Translations under genes and position numbers: made by a program
Assembly: GCF_000378825.1 (NCBI RefSeq)
Contig: NZ_KB900388.1
Span: 1,487,947 to 1,551,946, forward strand
DNA: 64,000 nt
Direction of reading: 5' to 3'
DNA from: Salinispora vitiensis
GTDB taxonomy: Bacteria > Actinomycetota > Actinomycetes > Mycobacteriales > Micromonosporaceae
Notes under the pieces: generated by a model
What the model saw: only the letters and a program-made list of their open reading frames with translations
The model's database searches: none
Told to the model about the DNA's origin: nothing
Shown: one piece after another, positions 7,386 to 15,129 of the stretch
Position numbering within the stretch: position 1 is the stretch's first letter
How the letters are laid out: each line of letters opens with the position of its first letter

Positions 7386-9258
7386 GGAAGGAGGCGCCTT
7401 CGACTCGAGGAATACCACTATCAGTTTGCAAATAGCCGGATGCTTGAGCCGCAAAAAGTCTAGCGTATTCACCGGCGTGTGCTATCAGCTTCTCGTGCGA
7501 GCCCTCCTCAAGGATGCGCCCATCCTGCAATACAGCAATGTGCTGCGCGTGCCGCACGGCACCCAGCCGATGCGAGATAAGGATACTGGTCGACCCTAAA
7601 CGGTGATGCCGCAGCTTCTCGTGAACCGCTTGTTCAGCTGCCGGGTCCAAGCCAGCACTTGGCTCGTCCAGGATCAGTAGATCCCTACTCGAGCGCATCA
7701 GCCCTCGCGCTAGAGCCACTCGTTGCCACTGACCACCAGATAGCGCTTTGCCATGTTGAGAATCCTCGCCATCACCCTGAAAAAAGACTCTCGATAGCAT
7801 CGAGTCATAGCCCTCCGGCAGCTGACTAATAAATTCGTCGGCTCCAGCCCTAGTTGAGGCTAAAACAACGCGGGAACGATCATGGCGATCCTTGACATCA
7901 CCAATTCCAATATTCTCCGACGCCGACAGATCATATGCCATGTAGTCTTGAAAAATTGCTCCAATTCGTTCTCGCAGGACTGAAATATCAACATCCGCGA
8001 TATCTACACCATCCCAGGTGATGCGACCCTTCGTCGGATCGTACAACCGACAGAGCAGTTTAACCAAAGTGCTTTTGCCAGCACCATTAAGCCCTACCAC
8101 GGCTAGCGACTGCCCATGCGGGATATATAAATTAACTCCGCGTAGGATCCACGGACCCTCTGCCGTGTATCTAAACCAAACGTCCTCGACTCGAATTCCA
8201 TTGGACAGCTTCGGCAGAAGAGAAGGAGTCTGCGGTGACGGTAAGTCCGACTTTAGGTTCAGAACACCCAGATAGTGACCAAACGCAAGAAGCGATGCGT
8301 ATCCACTGGAGATTGAGGAGACCAGTGCAGTCACAGCGGCTTGCGTGCCTGCGACTGCCGCAATGAAGGCCGTCAGATCGCCGATCCTGGCAGTACCATC
8401 TCTAACCAGCCCCACCATCCAGACCAAACCCACCCCAGCCGTAACTGCGCTCAAGAGGGCCAGAGGTGCCTGCGCTACCAAAACTCGCCGGTCATGCAAA
8501 TTCTCCTCAAAGTTGATTGACCGTGTCTCCTGCTGCATTCGTTCGAGCAGGAACGGCCCCAGCCCGAACAGCCGCACCTCTTTGACTGCGGCAAGATCAA
8601 GCATTAGGGTATGATAAAACATCTCACGGCGATTACGTCGACTGAGCCGCCACATCATCGAAGCCTGCCTGCGGCTAACCGACATCTGCACGAAGAGCGC
8701 CGGGATAGCCGCTACTAAGGTGATCAGCATGACGATGGGGCTTACCACGTAAAGAATAGCCAGGAAGCCTACCAGGGTTATGACTGCTTGTACACCTGCC
8801 AATAGCTGCGTGAACACCTGGTCGGGGGCAGTCGATGCAGCCCGATCCGCAAGCCGGAGCCGATCAAGGAACGCCGGGTCTTCAAACCGCTGAAGCCCTT
8901 TGAAACGATTAACTGCCAGAAATAGTCGCTCTTGAACCTGAACACCGATACTTCGCCGAAGCTTGCCTCGGGCGTAGTCCACTGCATAAGGAAGCAGAGC
9001 AGCAGCGACTCCAAAACCCGTTATAGCACCGACCACTACGAATGCATTTAATGACTCCTCAGGAAATTGGAAGCCATCGATTAAAATTTTGGTGAGCCAT
9101 GCAATCGCTACTGGGATCGTTCCCTGCATAAGCGTAAACAGGCAGCATAAAAAAAAGAGTAGCCGTCCGGCACACCATGCGATGGCGATAGCATGCGCGG
9201 ATCGTCTCAGACCACCCCACATCCCACCCACACGGGTGATAGGACCTGTCGAGTCCAC
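7378..9258 (-). CDS. Peptide-exporter-type ABC transporter (membrane plus ATPase domains)
   Basis: This 626-residue half-transporter has six membrane segments in ~1-330, then an ATPase domain. Motifs are Walker A GLNGAGKST, signature LSGGQWQRVALARGL and Walker B LLILDEPSAGLDP, with an ISHRL switch. The architecture resembles lantibiotic exporters such as NisT. There is no N-terminal C39 peptidase domain, so leader removal must be done elsewhere. GTG 9258 starts two bases after the stop of the thioredoxin gene. It is the likely exporter of the Cys-rich peptide; the substrate is inferred from context. Confidence 0.88.
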   Translation of the reverse strand: MDSTGPITRVGGMWGGLRRSAHAIAIAWCAGRLLFFLCCLFTLMQGTIPVAIAWLTKILIDGFQFPEESLNAFVVVGAITGFGVAAALLPYAVDYARGKLRRSIGVQVQERLFLAVNRFKGLQRFEDPAFLDRLRLADRAASTAPDQVFTQLLAGVQAVITLVGFLAILYVVSPIVMLITLVAAIPALFVQMSVSRRQASMMWRLSRRNRREMFYHTLMLDLAAVKEVRLFGLGPFLLERMQQETRSINFEENLHDRRVLVAQAPLALLSAVTAGVGLVWMVGLVRDGTARIGDLTAFIAAVAGTQAAVTALVSSISSGYASLLAFGHYLGVLNLKSDLPSPQTPSLLPKLSNGIRVEDVWFRYTAEGPWILRGVNLYIPHGQSLAVVGLNGAGKSTLVKLLCRLYDPTKGRITWDGVDIADVDISVLRERIGAIFQDYMAYDLSASENIGIGDVKDRHDRSRVVLASTRAGADEFISQLPEGYDSMLSRVFFQGDGEDSQHGKALSGGQWQRVALARGLMRSSRDLLILDEPSAGLDPAAEQAVHEKLRHHRLGSTSILISHRLGAVRHAQHIAVLQDGRILEEGSHEKLIAHAGEYARLFAAQASGYLQTDSGIPRVEGASFHG

Positions 9259-9260
9259 GA

Positions 9261-9788
9261 TTAGACGTTCTCCAGCAACGACCGCGCTCCAGCACTTGTC
9301 CGCACGACCTTGCCGTCCTGGTCCACCATAACGAAGGTTGGAAATGCGGGAATCCCGAATTCCTTGGTGATCGGACCATCCTTAGGTTCGGAAACAACCA
9401 TGGCGATCCCGCCAAGATCCGCGCGGAAGTCCTGGGCCTTACCGGTTTCACCGCTGACGACAGCTATCACCTGCGCCCGATTCAGGCCGACTTCGGCGAC
9501 ATAGTCCCGCAAATAGGGTATTGATGGCTTACAGGCCGAGCAGTCCGTCGAAAAGAACGCTAACACGCCAGGTGCACCTGACATTGTGTCCCTGCTTACC
9601 CAATCGCTGTCAACAGTCTCCGCTTCGAAGGAAGGGATGGTCGACCCAACACTAGGCAGGTCACCAAATCCTTGCACAATCTGGACCGACCCCTGCTTCC
9701 GCAGTCGACGAATCACAGCCATCGTTAGTGCCAGGTTCAGTACGGTTACTGAACCGACGAGAACCAATGCGGCCACCACAAAAGGCAT
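9261..9788 (-). CDS. Membrane-anchored TlpA/MauD-like thioredoxin
   Basis: The protein has one N-terminal membrane anchor (~3-26), then an extracytoplasmic thioredoxin fold. The redox motif is FFSTDCSACKPS with Cys83 and Cys86, and the cis-proline loop is FPTFVMVDQDGKVV. Family members transfer disulfides outside the membrane. The partner MauE-like protein lies directly upstream, the same pairing as MauD/MauE of methylamine dehydrogenase, where both are needed to form multiple disulfides in the small subunit. I chose ATG 9788 with an AGGAT site upstream; a TTG at 9791 is in frame. Within this operon its expected substrate is the eight-cysteine peptide. Confidence 0.85.
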   Translation of the reverse strand: MPFVVAALVLVGSVTVLNLALTMAVIRRLRKQGSVQIVQGFGDLPSVGSTIPSFEAETVDSDWVSRDTMSGAPGVLAFFSTDCSACKPSIPYLRDYVAEVGLNRAQVIAVVSGETGKAQDFRADLGGIAMVVSEPKDGPITKEFGIPAFPTFVMVDQDGKVVRTSAGARSLLENV

Positions 9789-9832
9789 CAATTTATCCTA
9801 ACTAGATTGGACAACGCCTGCACATCCTTCGC

Positions 9833-10366
9833 CTAACCGTCCACAAATATTTCTACAATGTCATCAAAGTGAACCGCAAGAAGCGTAATTAAGCAAGCGA
9901 CACCTACACTGATAACAATACCAGCCAGGGCTAGCGACTGATAGGCCAGTTGGAAATGCATCAGAAGCCCTGCAATGCCAAGTGCCAGTAGTGAAGTATT
10001 GCGGGAGACGTGGCGTAGACTAAGCGCCGTTACATTCCCACCAAAGCATGCGCACGGGATCTTGTCGCCCTTCCGAACTGAAACGACAGCCAGCCCAGTG
10101 AAGATCCCTAGCATCACTATAGCGGCTAGATATCCAAACGGAATCAACGGGCCGGGAATGACGAGCAATATTCCAGAGCCCCCCTCAGCCACAATCACGA
10201 GGAATATGCCGGAACGAGCCAAGTATTGCGACTGGAAGCGAAGTACATCCTTCAGGACGACTGCCACCATGTACCTGGACTCGGACAGGGTCCGCGCTTT
10301 CGCGAAGCTAGCCAGCAACAAGACGCCGGCGAGGCTAAGTCGACATGCCAGCTCAACGTACAGCAC
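9833..10366 (-). CDS. MauE/DoxX-like redox membrane protein
   Basis: This 177-residue protein has four or five membrane segments and a conserved KIPCACFG motif (Cys105, Cys107) in a loop, the hallmark of the MauE family. MauE proteins shuttle electrons between membrane quinones and extracytoplasmic thioredoxins. The GTG start lies 9 bases after the FtsX permease stop. Pairing with the TlpA/MauD-like gene implies one disulfide-forming or isomerising unit. Confidence 0.85.
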   Translation of the reverse strand: MLYVELACRLSLAGVLLLASFAKARTLSESRYMVAVVLKDVLRFQSQYLARSGIFLVIVAEGGSGILLVIPGPLIPFGYLAAIVMLGIFTGLAVVSVRKGDKIPCACFGGNVTALSLRHVSRNTSLLALGIAGLLMHFQLAYQSLALAGIVISVGVACLITLLAVHFDDIVEIFVDG

Positions 10367-10375
10367 CGAGCACCC

Positions 10376-13123
10376 TCAGTCTCCGCTCAAGAAAGTGGCA
10401 ATCGTATTCCTCCGGATAGCCTGGGCGGGTAGAAGCGATGCCGCAGCAGAAAGAGCGATGCCGATTGCTCCGACTGCAACGCTTACACCAGCTAGGCGCC
10501 CGATAGCCTCGCCGCCGGCCAAGCCCATTGAAAGCGTCATCCCGACTACAACACCTACCACTGCCCCAATGAGGCCTAGTATTGCCCCTTCCGAAATAAC
10601 AAGCGTAGTCAGAGAACGTCTACTCCAGCCCGTCGCCTCTAGGACCGCGAACTCGGACACCCGGTCCTGCACATTTAAATATGTGACATCCATAACTGCT
10701 ACCGCGGCGAGGGTCAGCATGGCGGCGACTGCGACAATGTCCGGCGTTCGAACCTGAACAGCAACAGCTTCCCCTAACAAGCTACCCACCAGTGCACCCT
10801 CAAAAGCCCAGGTTATGGACAGCAGGAGAACGAGAGACGCGATCGCCACAGCGAGTGCGCCGGCACCAAGGAACGTACGCCCAGGAACGCGTCGAATGTT
10901 GGTAACTACAAGGCCGAGGATCCCAAAGCGGAGATGGCCACGCGGGCCATCGGACACCGGGGGGCGTAGCGCCGCCAACGGGTCGGCACGGGCTGCGGCC
11001 CTAGCCGGTATGAGGCCGGAGAGCACTGACACAGTCACCGCGACCGGGACCGCCAAGAGCGCCCTAGACCAAGAGACATCGAGATCAAGCGCGACACCCG
11101 CGAGCCGAGATGCCACTGCTCCAATCGAGCCTGCGAGAAGTCCCAAGACGGCGAGTTCGCCCAGTACTACCCCGAAGAGCGCCCTTCGGCTCCACCCCAC
11201 GCAAGCGAGTACGCCCAACTCGGCTCGTCGCGCTCGGACCGCCGCCGCCGACGCATTCCAGATGAACAGCCCACAGACCGCGAGTACGAGCACAAAGATG
11301 ATCAGCGACTTCCGTTCAACGGCGTCCTTGATGACTACAGCAACACCCTTCTTCGTCCACCACTCCTTTAGCTTCAACTCCGGGCGACCAAGCTCGCCTG
11401 CGGGGAGAAGAACTGTTTGTCCAGACGGTGACGAGCCTAGGGTCACGTCGACTGTCAACCCGGTAGTCTCGAAAATTCTTTCCGCCACGACCCTTACTCG
11501 TTCACGCGAGACGTCGTCAATTCCGTTGACGCCTGCCACTTTGATACGGATAGCGGAGACGGGTCCGTTTTCTGGCGTACTCCCGTAAGCTCCCTGGAAT
11601 GCGGTAGCCGCATCAAGCGTGGTCAGCAGTAGGGGTGGTTGTTGTAGATAGCCGGCCGGATTACCGGACGGAAGCAGCACCTGATTCTGAAGTAGCTGTT
11701 GTGTTTGTTCGTCGGCCCCGAGGAGACTCGGGACCTGATAGGCGGCGAGTGGCACCTCCGACAAAGCCGAGAACGAGTCGATTTTGGTCGGATCGAATCG
11801 TCCCATAAGGACAAGATTCGCCGCGTCAGATGGGCCCTTACCTGGTTGAAGGCGATGACTTTCCACGGACCGGAAACTCACATCACCCGCAGTGGCGGGC
11901 GCCTTACCGAGATCACCGATTTGGGAGGTCCGCCATACGTCGAGTGGTACATCCTGTTCCTGCGGTACGAGGGCACCGCCCGATGAGATGGAGTATTCGG
12001 TCGGACTTGCCGTCCAGTATGAGAGGAGTTGAGTATTGCCTCCGGTACTGCCCAAATCCCGTAGTAGATAGTTCGTGGCATCCGCGCTGGTCAGGTTCAC
12101 GGTCGCAACTGTCTCTCCCGGCGCCGCGTCCGCAAAGCTGCCGCGGGCGGCCGGATTCTCGAGGCTGCCGGGAAACTGCTCGGCCGTTGCGTCCGGTAGT
12201 CGCTCGACCGTCGCCATGACCTCTTGATCAACAAAAGGTTGATTTGCGGCAATCACCGGGACCGGGTGACCGAGTTGTTCGCCCTGATCTCCCACATCAA
12301 TCGAGGACAGGTAGTCACCGGACACCATCGCCTGGTCCAGTCCAACGAGGTCGGCTTCTGCCTGGGGGTCGATTGCCGCCATGACATACGGAACCCGCCA
12401 TTCAAGAAAGAACGCCTTCTTCCCGGCCACGTAGCCCCTGCTGTCGTCTGTCAGTGAATAGCACTGTGCCCGTTCCACCAACTGCATTGGCGACGTCCGC
12501 GGTAACGGGGGGACCTTCCCGACCTGTTGGCCACAAAGCCCCATCCGCGCACCCGAGGACGTAATCTCATCCAGAGCACTTTTGGGACCGTCACCCCTGG
12601 AGAAGGTGATTACGTCCTTGTGCGCCACGGGATTAGGCGTGAAGTAGACGTACGACGGTTCGCCCTGACTGAATTGACTCATCTCCCTGTCGGTACGCCA
12701 GTTCAGCGTAATCCGATAAGCCGACCGCTCATCATCAGGAACCACCTGACTAAGGTCGATGGGGACTCGCAGATCAGGCATACCGATCCCAAGCACTGCG
12801 ACAGGTGCGGCGACTTCGACACCGGGAATCTGTCGTATAGCATCAACCTCAGCCAGACTTATACCCGGTTCGGTTTCCGAAATGAAGTTCGGACGCACGA
12901 GGCCGGCCGAACTTTCGATATCAGTACCCGCATCCGCTGGCCGAACAAGGATGTCGAAGGCGGCACGCGCATTTGCGGCCACTGTGTTCGTCACGTCAAG
13001 GCGGGAAGTTTCAGCCGTCCCGGTGAGTACGATGAAGCTCGTCACCGCGACCACTAATCCTGCCCCCAGCGCGACTGACCTGGCCCAACGCCTCACAATC
13101 TGAGCCCAAATGACGCGAGCCAT
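10376..13123 (-). CDS. FtsX/MacB-like ABC permease (915 residues)
   Basis: The N-terminal membrane segment (~17-38) is followed by a very large extracytoplasmic region of ~550 residues. Then comes an FtsX core of three helices (around IIFVLVLAVCGLFIW), and after a hydrophilic stretch a second FtsX block with four more hydrophobic segments to the C-terminus. The two-FtsX layout is usual for Gram-positive MacB-like permeases. Its ATPase partner is encoded at 6609-7385 in the same operon. Base composition is clearly more AT-rich than in flanking genes. Proposed role is peptide sensing, immunity or extraction from the membrane. Confidence 0.85.
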   Translation of the reverse strand: MARVIWAQIVRRWARSVALGAGLVVAVTSFIVLTGTAETSRLDVTNTVAANARAAFDILVRPADAGTDIESSAGLVRPNFISETEPGISLAEVDAIRQIPGVEVAAPVAVLGIGMPDLRVPIDLSQVVPDDERSAYRITLNWRTDREMSQFSQGEPSYVYFTPNPVAHKDVITFSRGDGPKSALDEITSSGARMGLCGQQVGKVPPLPRTSPMQLVERAQCYSLTDDSRGYVAGKKAFFLEWRVPYVMAAIDPQAEADLVGLDQAMVSGDYLSSIDVGDQGEQLGHPVPVIAANQPFVDQEVMATVERLPDATAEQFPGSLENPAARGSFADAAPGETVATVNLTSADATNYLLRDLGSTGGNTQLLSYWTASPTEYSISSGGALVPQEQDVPLDVWRTSQIGDLGKAPATAGDVSFRSVESHRLQPGKGPSDAANLVLMGRFDPTKIDSFSALSEVPLAAYQVPSLLGADEQTQQLLQNQVLLPSGNPAGYLQQPPLLLTTLDAATAFQGAYGSTPENGPVSAIRIKVAGVNGIDDVSRERVRVVAERIFETTGLTVDVTLGSSPSGQTVLLPAGELGRPELKLKEWWTKKGVAVVIKDAVERKSLIIFVLVLAVCGLFIWNASAAAVRARRAELGVLACVGWSRRALFGVVLGELAVLGLLAGSIGAVASRLAGVALDLDVSWSRALLAVPVAVTVSVLSGLIPARAAARADPLAALRPPVSDGPRGHLRFGILGLVVTNIRRVPGRTFLGAGALAVAIASLVLLLSITWAFEGALVGSLLGEAVAVQVRTPDIVAVAAMLTLAAVAVMDVTYLNVQDRVSEFAVLEATGWSRRSLTTLVISEGAILGLIGAVVGVVVGMTLSMGLAGGEAIGRLAGVSVAVGAIGIALSAAASLLPAQAIRRNTIATFLSGD

Positions 13124-13180
13124 TTGTTTCCAATCTATCTAAAACGCAGGTGAAGCATCCCACTCGGCTAAATGGCCGGA

Positions 13181-13216
13181 CCCGAGGTCCTAGGCCCAGC
13201 CACCTCGGACCTCGGG
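13181..13216 (-). terminator. Hairpin between the Cys-rich peptide gene and its transport operon
   Basis: Perfect 10-bp arms CCCGAGGTCC and GGACCTCGGG lie at 13181-13190 and 13207-13216 with a 16-base loop, in the 190-base gap between the peptide stop and the permease start. No T-run follows. A leaky terminator placed here would give much more transcript for the precursor than for the export genes, as in many bacteriocin operons. Confidence 0.6.
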
Positions 13217-13313
13217 CCACTTCGCCCCACTGGTCGGCTAGCATTTAATTACTAAACCGAGGATGGGCGACCTGGAGCGCAGGGTCTAGGCGACCTCGGC
13301 CAGGTCCCGGATG

Positions 13314-13511
13314 TTATGGGCAGGGAGAGTCCCGATAGCACGTCCAAGAAGTACAGGAAGGGCTGGCCGTGTAGCACCACATGCCACCCGAACAGAACCA
13401 ACATGGAGGTGAACAAGGGCAGGGGGCAGCTTCAGCCGTACCCTGTGGCACTAGACGCTGCAGCATTCGGTCACCGATGTCGCGGAATACCTTCACTCGT
13501 TTCCCCTTCAT
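13314..13511 (-). CDS. Cysteine-rich precursor peptide (65 residues, 8 Cys)
   Basis: The frame from ATG 13511 gives a basic, cysteine-free leader of about 30 residues (MKGKRVKVFRDIGDRMLQRL at 1-20, then VPQGTAEAAP). A 35-residue core follows with cysteines at 31, 33, 37, 40, 46, 53, 58 and 64, plus four Trp and several Ser/Thr/Pro. The leader/core split, the even cysteine number and the location at the head of a redox/export operon argue for a ribosomally made, disulfide-bonded peptide. An A26-E27-A28 motif matches type I signal peptidase specificity, although the leader lacks a hydrophobic core. A TTG at 13526 is an alternative start; neither start has a strong ribosome-binding site. I do not recognise the peptide as any named family. 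Confidence 0.72.
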   Translation of the reverse strand: MKGKRVKVFRDIGDRMLQRLVPQGTAEAAPCPCSPPCWFCSGGMWCYTASPSCTSWTCYRDSPCP

Positions 13512-13523
13512 CCGGACGGGGTC

Positions 13524-13564
13524 CAACTAGACCCAACTGGACACTCTGACAACCAGTCGACTGG
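13524..13564 (-). promoter_or_regulatory. Tentative promoter and operator of the Cys-rich peptide gene
   Basis: On the minus strand TTGTCA (13552-13547) is followed after 17 bases by TAGTTG (13529-13524), giving a start a few bases before ATG 13511. Immediately upstream of the -35 box is a perfect 12-bp palindrome, CCAGTCGACTGG (13553-13564), a plausible activator or repressor site. Confidence 0.35.
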
Positions 13565-13769
13565 CCACGTGCCACCCTACGTTACGTCAGAGAAAGATGG
13601 AAGCGTTGGCGTGACTCGATTTGGTTCCTGCCCCATGCTTCAGTTAGCCTCGGGCCTTCGCTACGAGCTATCCATAGAGCGTACCGAGAATGAAGAAGTG
13701 CCTTTGATCAGGGAAAATAGGGCTTGTCGAAGGTCCCCTAGTCCCGTTCACGGAACGCACTTGCAGGGT

Positions 13770-14165
13770 GCAAGTTACCGCAACACCTCCGATGATCATC
13801 GTGACCGGGAACGGGCGGAGCGTGGTCGGTCATGCCGGTGCCCGGCTGCTCGCTGATCTCGCCGTTGCCACCGGGTCGACCAACGCGTTCAGTGAGGCCA
13901 TGGCGGGTCTGCGGCAGCGCCGCAGACCCGCCATGATCCGGTCCGTGTCGCGGTTGATTTGGCGGTGATGCTCGCCGACGGCGGTGAGGCCATCGCCGAT
14001 TTGTCCGTGCTGCGTGACCAGACGGCCCCCTGTTCGGGACGGTCGCCTCCGACCCCACGGCCTGGCGACTGTTGTCGCGACTCGACGAGACGCTGCTGGC
14101 CGAGCTGCGTGCCGCGCGGGCCCAAGCTCGGGAGGTCGCCTGGGCCCAGCACGCCGACCCAGCGG
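13770..14165 (+). pseudogene. IS1380-type transposase N-terminal remnant
   Basis: Scattered over frames one reads AMAGLRQRR, then VAVDLAVMLADGGEAIADLSVLRDQ, then LSRLDETLLAELRAARAQ. This is the N-terminal region of IS1380 transposases. At least two frameshifts and no catalytic core are present. A perfect 16-bp-arm inverted repeat lies within it at 13899-13935. The remnant marks the far boundary of the peptide island. Confidence 0.65.
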
Positions 14166-14316
14166 CGGTGTCGGGCCGGGCCGACCTCGAAAGCGACCCC
14201 GGAATCTGTATCTCTATATGTCAGCGCTCATCGGCGGACACGGCCCACACGCCCCATGCCGCAAACCCAACCCACACACACCACACCCCCCACACCCGCC
14301 CTCCGGCACCCGTCGC

Positions 14317-14845
14317 CTTATTGCTCACCCCCACCCACACCAGCCGACCCACCAAACCCGGCGGGCGTCCGCTACCCGACTGGTACGGCATCCACCCCGA
14401 CCACGTCGCCCACCTGCTCGCCCGCTACACCCGCCACGGCGACACCATCCTCGACACCGACGGCCACCCAACCGTTACCGCCGCCGCCGAACACCTACAC
14501 CGCCGACCCGACCCTCGCCGTCACCAACGGTGAGCACCCGCACGTGCGGCCCGAAAGCCCCGACGGACACCCGGCCCGTAATGCCCGACACGGAGCCGGA
14601 CTCGTCCTGGCAACGCTGCCACGCCTGAGCATCGACAGCCGCGACCCGTACGAAAGCCAGGCCATCGGCGCCTGGCAAGACTGCTGTGCCCCGGCGGGCT
14701 TGCTCCTCGTCTTGGTCACAACCGAACCGAACGCCTCCGGGCACCGCTCGACGGTCATCGCCGCCGCCCGCACCGCCGGGCTGCTCTACCACCAACACAT
14801 CCCGACCCTGCTCGTCCCGCTACCCGAAGCCGAGCCTCGAACGAC
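14317..14845 (+). pseudogene. Remnant of a mobile-element-associated DNA-methylase-like protein
   Basis: One frame gives PLPDWYGIHPDHVAHLLARY and then TILDTDGHPTVTAAAEHL. After a frameshift near 14500 another gives GLVLATLPRLSIDSRDPY, then AGLLLVLVT and TAGLLYHQHIPTLLVPLPE. This pattern (short motif resembling a SAM-binding loop, then LATLPR and a terminal LYHQHI block) resembles proteins I associate with actinobacterial integrative elements. The start is lost and the order of frames shows decay. Function is uncertain. Confidence 0.45.
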
Positions 14846-14908
14846 ACCCGCTCGACCGCGACCCGCGCGCCGAATCTCTTCGTCACCTCACGCAGGACTA
14901 TCATCACG
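14841..14908 (-). pseudogene. 5' stub of an ABC transporter ATPase
   Basis: From ATG 14908 on the minus strand the residues MIVLREVTKRFGARVAVERV, then SFE, match the first two strands of ABC ATPases. A strong GGGAAGGGAAC site lies upstream. Similarity ends exactly where the methylase-like remnant begins, so an insertion or deletion removed the rest of the gene and its permease. The divergent histidine kinase and response regulator at 15130-17511 are the usual partners of such an exporter. Confidence 0.55.
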
Positions 14909-15092
14909 CGTTCCCTTCCCCGCCTGGCACGTCCGCCCAGCTGTGGCACAGCGAGGATAGGGGCGCCCGCAACCGCGAGGGGCCTGCCGAACGTCGATCG
15001 TCAACCCCGAGTTCCGCCGGGGGATGCGCCCGTCGGGTCGGCTCAATCCGCAGGTCACGACGGCATCTGTCCATCGCAACCGGACGTGCGCT

Positions 15093-15122
15093 TTGACCAC
15101 GTTCGATCGACTTCTGTAGCAT
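15093..15122 (+). promoter_or_regulatory. Promoter of the histidine kinase operon, probably leaderless
   Basis: TTGACC (15093-15098) and TAGCAT (15117-15122) are separated by 18 bases. The expected start of transcription falls at about 15129-15130, on the GTG start codon itself, and no ribosome-binding site is present. Confidence 0.5.
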
Positions 15123-15129
15123 CGCGGCC

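Noticed and set aside
13011..13244. A second cysteine-containing short frame on the minus strand near the peptide operon
   Set aside because: It overlaps the well-supported permease start, has few cysteines and includes the hairpin at 13181-13216; no leader/core division.
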